Below are positions 6,180 through 7,908 of a DNA stretch of 7,908 nucleotides, one piece after another. A model generated the notes under the pieces. The model had not been told where the DNA came from, searched no databases, and saw only the letters and a program-made list of their open reading frames with translations. The position numbers and the translations under genes are program-made. The stretch is from assembly GCA_900757485.1 (NCBI GenBank), contig CAAEOA010000133.1, positions 1 through 7,908 of the forward strand. The letters are read 5' to 3'. The stretch's first letter is position 1, and the number at the start of each line of letters is the position of its first letter. Origin of the DNA: Oscillospiraceae bacterium (GTDB taxonomy: Bacteria > Bacillota > Clostridia > Oscillospirales > Ruminococcaceae).

Positions 6180-6208
6180 CTGCCATGAACCGATTTTTTT
6201 GTTATACT
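6180..6208 (+). promoter_or_regulatory. Probable activator-dependent promoter of the small envelope operon
   Basis: TATACT (6203-6208) is a good -10. The only -35 at 17-nt spacing is CTGCCA (6180-6185), four of six matches, which is weak as expected when an upstream-bound LytTR protein activates. Transcription would begin near 6215, about 45 nt before the first start codon. Confidence 0.65.
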
Positions 6209-6245
6209 GAATTCATTAAAAGTTGATGAACCCAAAAGCAGTATG

Positions 6246-6253
6246 AAGGAGGT
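6246..6253 (+). promoter_or_regulatory. Shine-Dalgarno AAGGAGGT selecting a GTG start
   Basis: This perfect ribosome binding site lies 7 nt before the GTG at 6261. It sits just inside the longer ATG (6243) reading frame, which has no ribosome binding site of its own, so it shifts the start to GTG. Confidence 0.8.
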
Positions 6254-6260
6254 ACAGACT

Positions 6261-6563
6261 GTGATTGCCTGCTTGATAGCCGGTGGATGTGCTGTTGGTT
6301 TTATCGCAATTTGGTTTGTTACTGTGCGTAAGGAGCTTGACCAAAGGCGGAGAAATCTGATTAGTCTACACGAACAGCTTCTGATGCATGAAGAAGCATC
6401 CGCCCAAATTCGGGATGGACCGGACAGAGAAATTGCCGTTAGGATGCTGGATACGAACCGGATGGTGTATCGGGACGCTGCCAGAAACTATAACAGGCTC
6501 CTGAAAAAGCCCATAAACCGTCTGCCTGCCTTTCTGATGCGATTTCGTTCTACTGATGAATAG
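6261..6563 (+). CDS. Small single-pass membrane protein with LemA-like features
   Basis: With the GTG start at 6261 the product is 100 aa; an ATG at 6243 would add six residues but lacks a ribosome binding site. Residues 2-20 (IACLIAGGCAVGFIAIWFV) form one membrane segment, followed by a charged, probably helical cytoplasmic part. The latter half (MLDTNRMVYRDAARNYNRLLKKPINRLPAFLMRFR) resembles the C-terminal helix of LemA-family proteins, which typically run as ARxxYNxAVxxYNxxI, a Pro, and a short FGF-like ending. At 100 aa it is much shorter than full LemA (about 185 aa), so it may be a short relative or a convergent form. It is the first gene after the LytTR-controlled promoter and is followed at 49 nt by a TM2-domain gene. 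Function unknown. Confidence 0.72.
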   Translation: MIACLIAGGCAVGFIAIWFVTVRKELDQRRRNLISLHEQLLMHEEASAQIRDGPDREIAVRMLDTNRMVYRDAARNYNRLLKKPINRLPAFLMRFRSTDE

Positions 6564-6596
6564 GACAACATCAACCAAGAAGAACCAAAATAATAT

Positions 6597-6604
6597 AGGA
6601 AGGA
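6597..6604 (+). promoter_or_regulatory. Shine-Dalgarno AGGAAGGA selecting a GTG start
   Basis: The site lies 8 nt before the GTG at 6613. The upstream in-frame ATG at 6556 overlaps the preceding gene and has no nearby ribosome binding site. Confidence 0.75.
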
Positions 6605-6612
6605 ATTTTTTA

Positions 6613-6810
6613 GTGAGTAAAACGGCAGCAATTCTTATCACATTTTTCCTGGGAGGACTTGGTATACATCGGTTTATGACCGGAAAAGCCGGCACAGGTG
6701 CTTTATGGTTGCTCACAGGCGGATGTTTCGGTATCGGATGGCTGATTGACCTGATCAAAGTCTGCACCGGTAAGTTTCCGGACAAAGACGGCAGTGTATG
6801 GGGAAAGTAA
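6613..6810 (+). CDS. TM2-domain membrane protein
   Basis: The start is the GTG at 6613, giving 65 aa. Use of the ATG at 6556 would add 19 polar residues not typical of the family. It has the TM2 architecture: a first helix (about 4-18), then the GGLGIHRFMTGK turn (14-25, equivalent to G-xHRFY-xG-k), then a second helix (about 27-48) ending in WLIDLIKV (43-50), and a short polar tail with FPDKDG (55-60). TM2 proteins are small two-helix membrane proteins whose biochemical role is not established in bacteria. The family's usual Tyr after HRF is Met here. It lies between the LemA-like gene and a lipoprotein gene in the presumed LytTR-controlled operon. Confidence 0.85.
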   Translation: MSKTAAILITFFLGGLGIHRFMTGKAGTGALWLLTGGCFGIGWLIDLIKVCTGKFPDKDGSVWGK

Positions 6811-6852
6811 TTGGTTAACGCATTATTTAACAATATAAAGGAGATTATGATA

Positions 6853-7224
6853 ATGAAAAAAATACTTAGCGCACTGATAGCCGGAATTCTTTGTTTGACG
6901 ATAGCAGTCGGACTTACTTCTTGCGGAGGAGCAGATAAACAGCCATTGCTGGAGTCTTACAATAACGCTGCGGATGCGTTCAACGAATTAGCCGATCTGG
7001 TGAACGAAAATTCAGAATATGTTGATGACAGTATGATTGATGTGTTCAATGAGATGTCCGATTTGTTGGCTACATATAAGGAAAAAGCCGAAAGTGATGA
7101 GGAGCTGTCTCAGGAACAGATTGATAAGATGATCAATTGGTTGGATAATGATTTGACGAATTACTGCAACACAGCCAAAGCGCAGATTCAAACTGCATTG
7201 GAATCTATGACCGACGAGAAATAA
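6853..7224 (+). CDS. Small acidic lipoprotein, function unknown
   Basis: The product is 123 aa from the ATG at 6853, which lies 9 nt after AAAGGAG (6837-6843). An ATG at 6847 is too close to that site, and a TTG at 6811 would give a non-standard leader. Residues 1-23 are a lipoprotein signal peptide with lipobox L21-T22-S23-C24, so it should be anchored outside the membrane by lipidated Cys24. The mature part (about 100 aa) is acidic and predicted all-helical, with heptad-like stretches (SYNNAADAFNELADLV, then MIDVFNEMSDLLATYKEKAE) suggesting a helical bundle. Another Cys is at 105. I recognise no named domain. It is the last gene of the three-gene envelope operon, 42 nt after the TM2 gene. 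Confidence 0.75.
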   Translation: MKKILSALIAGILCLTIAVGLTSCGGADKQPLLESYNNAADAFNELADLVNENSEYVDDSMIDVFNEMSDLLATYKEKAESDEELSQEQIDKMINWLDNDLTNYCNTAKAQIQTALESMTDEK

Positions 7225-7437
7225 GAAGGCAACTTGAAGTTAATTGTTTGGTTATATATTGAGTTTCATATTTGCATATACAAGCAATTCTCGCAAATAA
7301 GTATGCATTATAGAGTTTATCAAAATGTATTACAACAGTCATCCGGCATTGTAACACAATTAAAAATTGCTCAAGACTTAAGAAGACGAGTATAACAAAA
7401 GACAATAGTCCATCTTGGTTATCACAGTTGAGTGGGC
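7225..7437. other. Non-coding stretch after the envelope operon
   Basis: No gene or classical terminator is seen. There is a 30-codon open frame at 7303-7395 without a ribosome binding site. The stretch may be decayed coding DNA; nothing can be named. Confidence 0.4.
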
Positions 7438-7490
7438 ATATAAATTAAGACAGCAAGCGTTATTGTTGCGCTAACTGTCTTAATTTATAT
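7438..7490. repeat. Large perfect inverted repeat (16-bp arms), possible bidirectional terminator or palindromic repeat
   Basis: ATATAAATTAAGACAG (7438-7453) is perfectly complementary to 7475-7490. Inside, AGCG (7456-7459) and CGCT (7469-7472) add four pairs after a 2x2 internal loop, leaving a 9-nt loop. The AT-rich outer part gives a T-containing 3' flank in both directions. It lies 213 bp after the lipoprotein stop, so it could end that operon, or it may be a mobile palindromic repeat. Confidence 0.7.
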
Positions 7491-7551
7491 AAGCTATCAG
7501 AGTAATCCATCTGCATGGACCGGAGTTTGCTTCAAAATTGGAATAGTACAA

Positions 7552-7742
7552 AGGTTAGAAATTAGTCGAAGTAATTCTGTCAACTTCCATGAATTCGGAA
7601 TCCAAACATTTGCGGAAGGTATTGAAACGAAAGAGATGGTTGAAAATATGAAAAATATGGTTGCGATTTGGTTCAAGGATATATTTATGCAAAGCCTGTA
7701 CGGGTTAACGAATTTGAAATTTGGTTGGATTCCATGCAATGA
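7552..7742 (+). pseudogene. C-terminal fragment of an EAL-domain (cyclic-di-GMP phosphodiesterase) gene, frameshifted
   Basis: One frame reads HEFGIQTFAEGIETKEMVEN, the EAL-domain segment with the AEGxET motif (Ala at 7612). Near 7660 the frame must shift: supplying one G, so that ATGG becomes ATGGG, restores GCDLVQGYIYAKP and then VRVNEFEIWLDSMQ to a TGA at 7740-7742. QGY and KP are the closing motifs of EAL domains. Upstream, the frame is open to about 7501 but loses resemblance to the family, and there is no start or EAL motif. The remnant is therefore missing most of its 5' end and carries at least one single-base deletion, so it cannot encode a working enzyme. Confidence 0.8.
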
Positions 7743-7908
7743 TTGCCTTTATTACCGGGCTGTTAAGATTAGACCATATTTGAACGTCACTTGTTTTTAG
7801 AGGATGTTCGGCACTGTTAAGTAAAAATGAAAAAATAGCAAAATGATTCTGCAAAATAACTAAGGAATTCAAGAGTTAGCTAAAGAAAACAGTTTTTTGG
7901 GATTGGGA
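7743..7908. other. No recognisable feature
   Basis: AT-rich sequence to the right edge, with no open frame, RNA or repeat that I can support. Confidence 0.4.

Noticed and set aside
6163..6200. Imperfect hairpin followed by seven T residues, resembling a terminator
   Set aside because: It lies upstream of the -10 element of a promoter and is better explained as the second LytTR site plus an inverted partner; the stem has a bulge.
6366..6833. 155-codon minus-strand open frame
   Set aside because: Antisense to the LemA-like and TM2 genes, both of which have good ribosome binding sites and recognisable features.
7303..7395. 30-codon plus-strand frame (MHYRVYQ start, ending DLRRRV)
   Set aside because: It has a protein-like sequence and might belong to the decayed EAL gene, but has no ribosome binding site and no motif firm enough to name.
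7497..7739. 80-codon minus-strand open frame
   Set aside because: Antisense shadow of the EAL-domain remnant.

Overview
The window looks like DNA from a low-to-moderate GC Firmicute, most likely a gut-type Clostridia member. Evidence for this: strong AGGAGG-type ribosome binding sites, sigma-A-like promoters, LAGC/LTSC lipoboxes, an AgrC/LytTR two-component pair and a Cys-Gln thioester adhesin of Gram-positive type. No species is named.

The window splits at a truncated tRNA. Left part (1-3716): what looks like one end of an integrative and conjugative element (ICE) or integrated plasmid. On the minus strand, reading away from the junction, it carries parA, parB (11-nt overlap), a serine/threonine-rich lipoprotein and a secreted thioester-domain surface protein that runs off the left edge. 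Between parA and the junction (3461-3666) lies about 200 bp of repeat-rich DNA: a 12-bp-period direct repeat, a 34-bp imperfect palindrome and a 13-bp perfect palindrome. The junction (3667-3716) is the 3' half of an initiator tRNA-Met, from anticodon stem to encoded CCA. The 5' half is absent, as expected at the distal end of an element inserted into the 3' part of a tRNA gene. The old tRNA terminator follows at 3724-3753. No integrase or conjugation gene is inside the window, so calling the element an ICE is an inference.

Right part (3717-7908) reads as host chromosome. After a gene-poor stretch with a possible IS200-like remnant come two convergent-to-junction genes on the minus strand: a LytTR response regulator and a GHKL sensor kinase, coupled by a TAATG overlap and ended by a 14-bp hairpin. 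Divergently on the plus strand is a compact operon of three small envelope proteins: a single-pass membrane protein with LemA-like features, a TM2-domain protein and a small lipoprotein. The first two start at GTG codons chosen by excellent Shine-Dalgarno sequences. The shared intergenic region holds two identical ACCGTTCAG sites 21 bp apart, which match the AgrA/LytTR consensus and lie just upstream of the plus-strand promoter. The simplest reading is that the regulator activates the small envelope operon. No AgrB/AgrD-like peptide gene is visible, so the signal is unknown.

The right end (7225-7908) is decayed DNA. It holds a perfect 16-bp-arm inverted repeat and a frameshifted C-terminal fragment of an EAL-domain (cyclic-di-GMP phosphodiesterase) gene. 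Nothing is recognisable after 7742.
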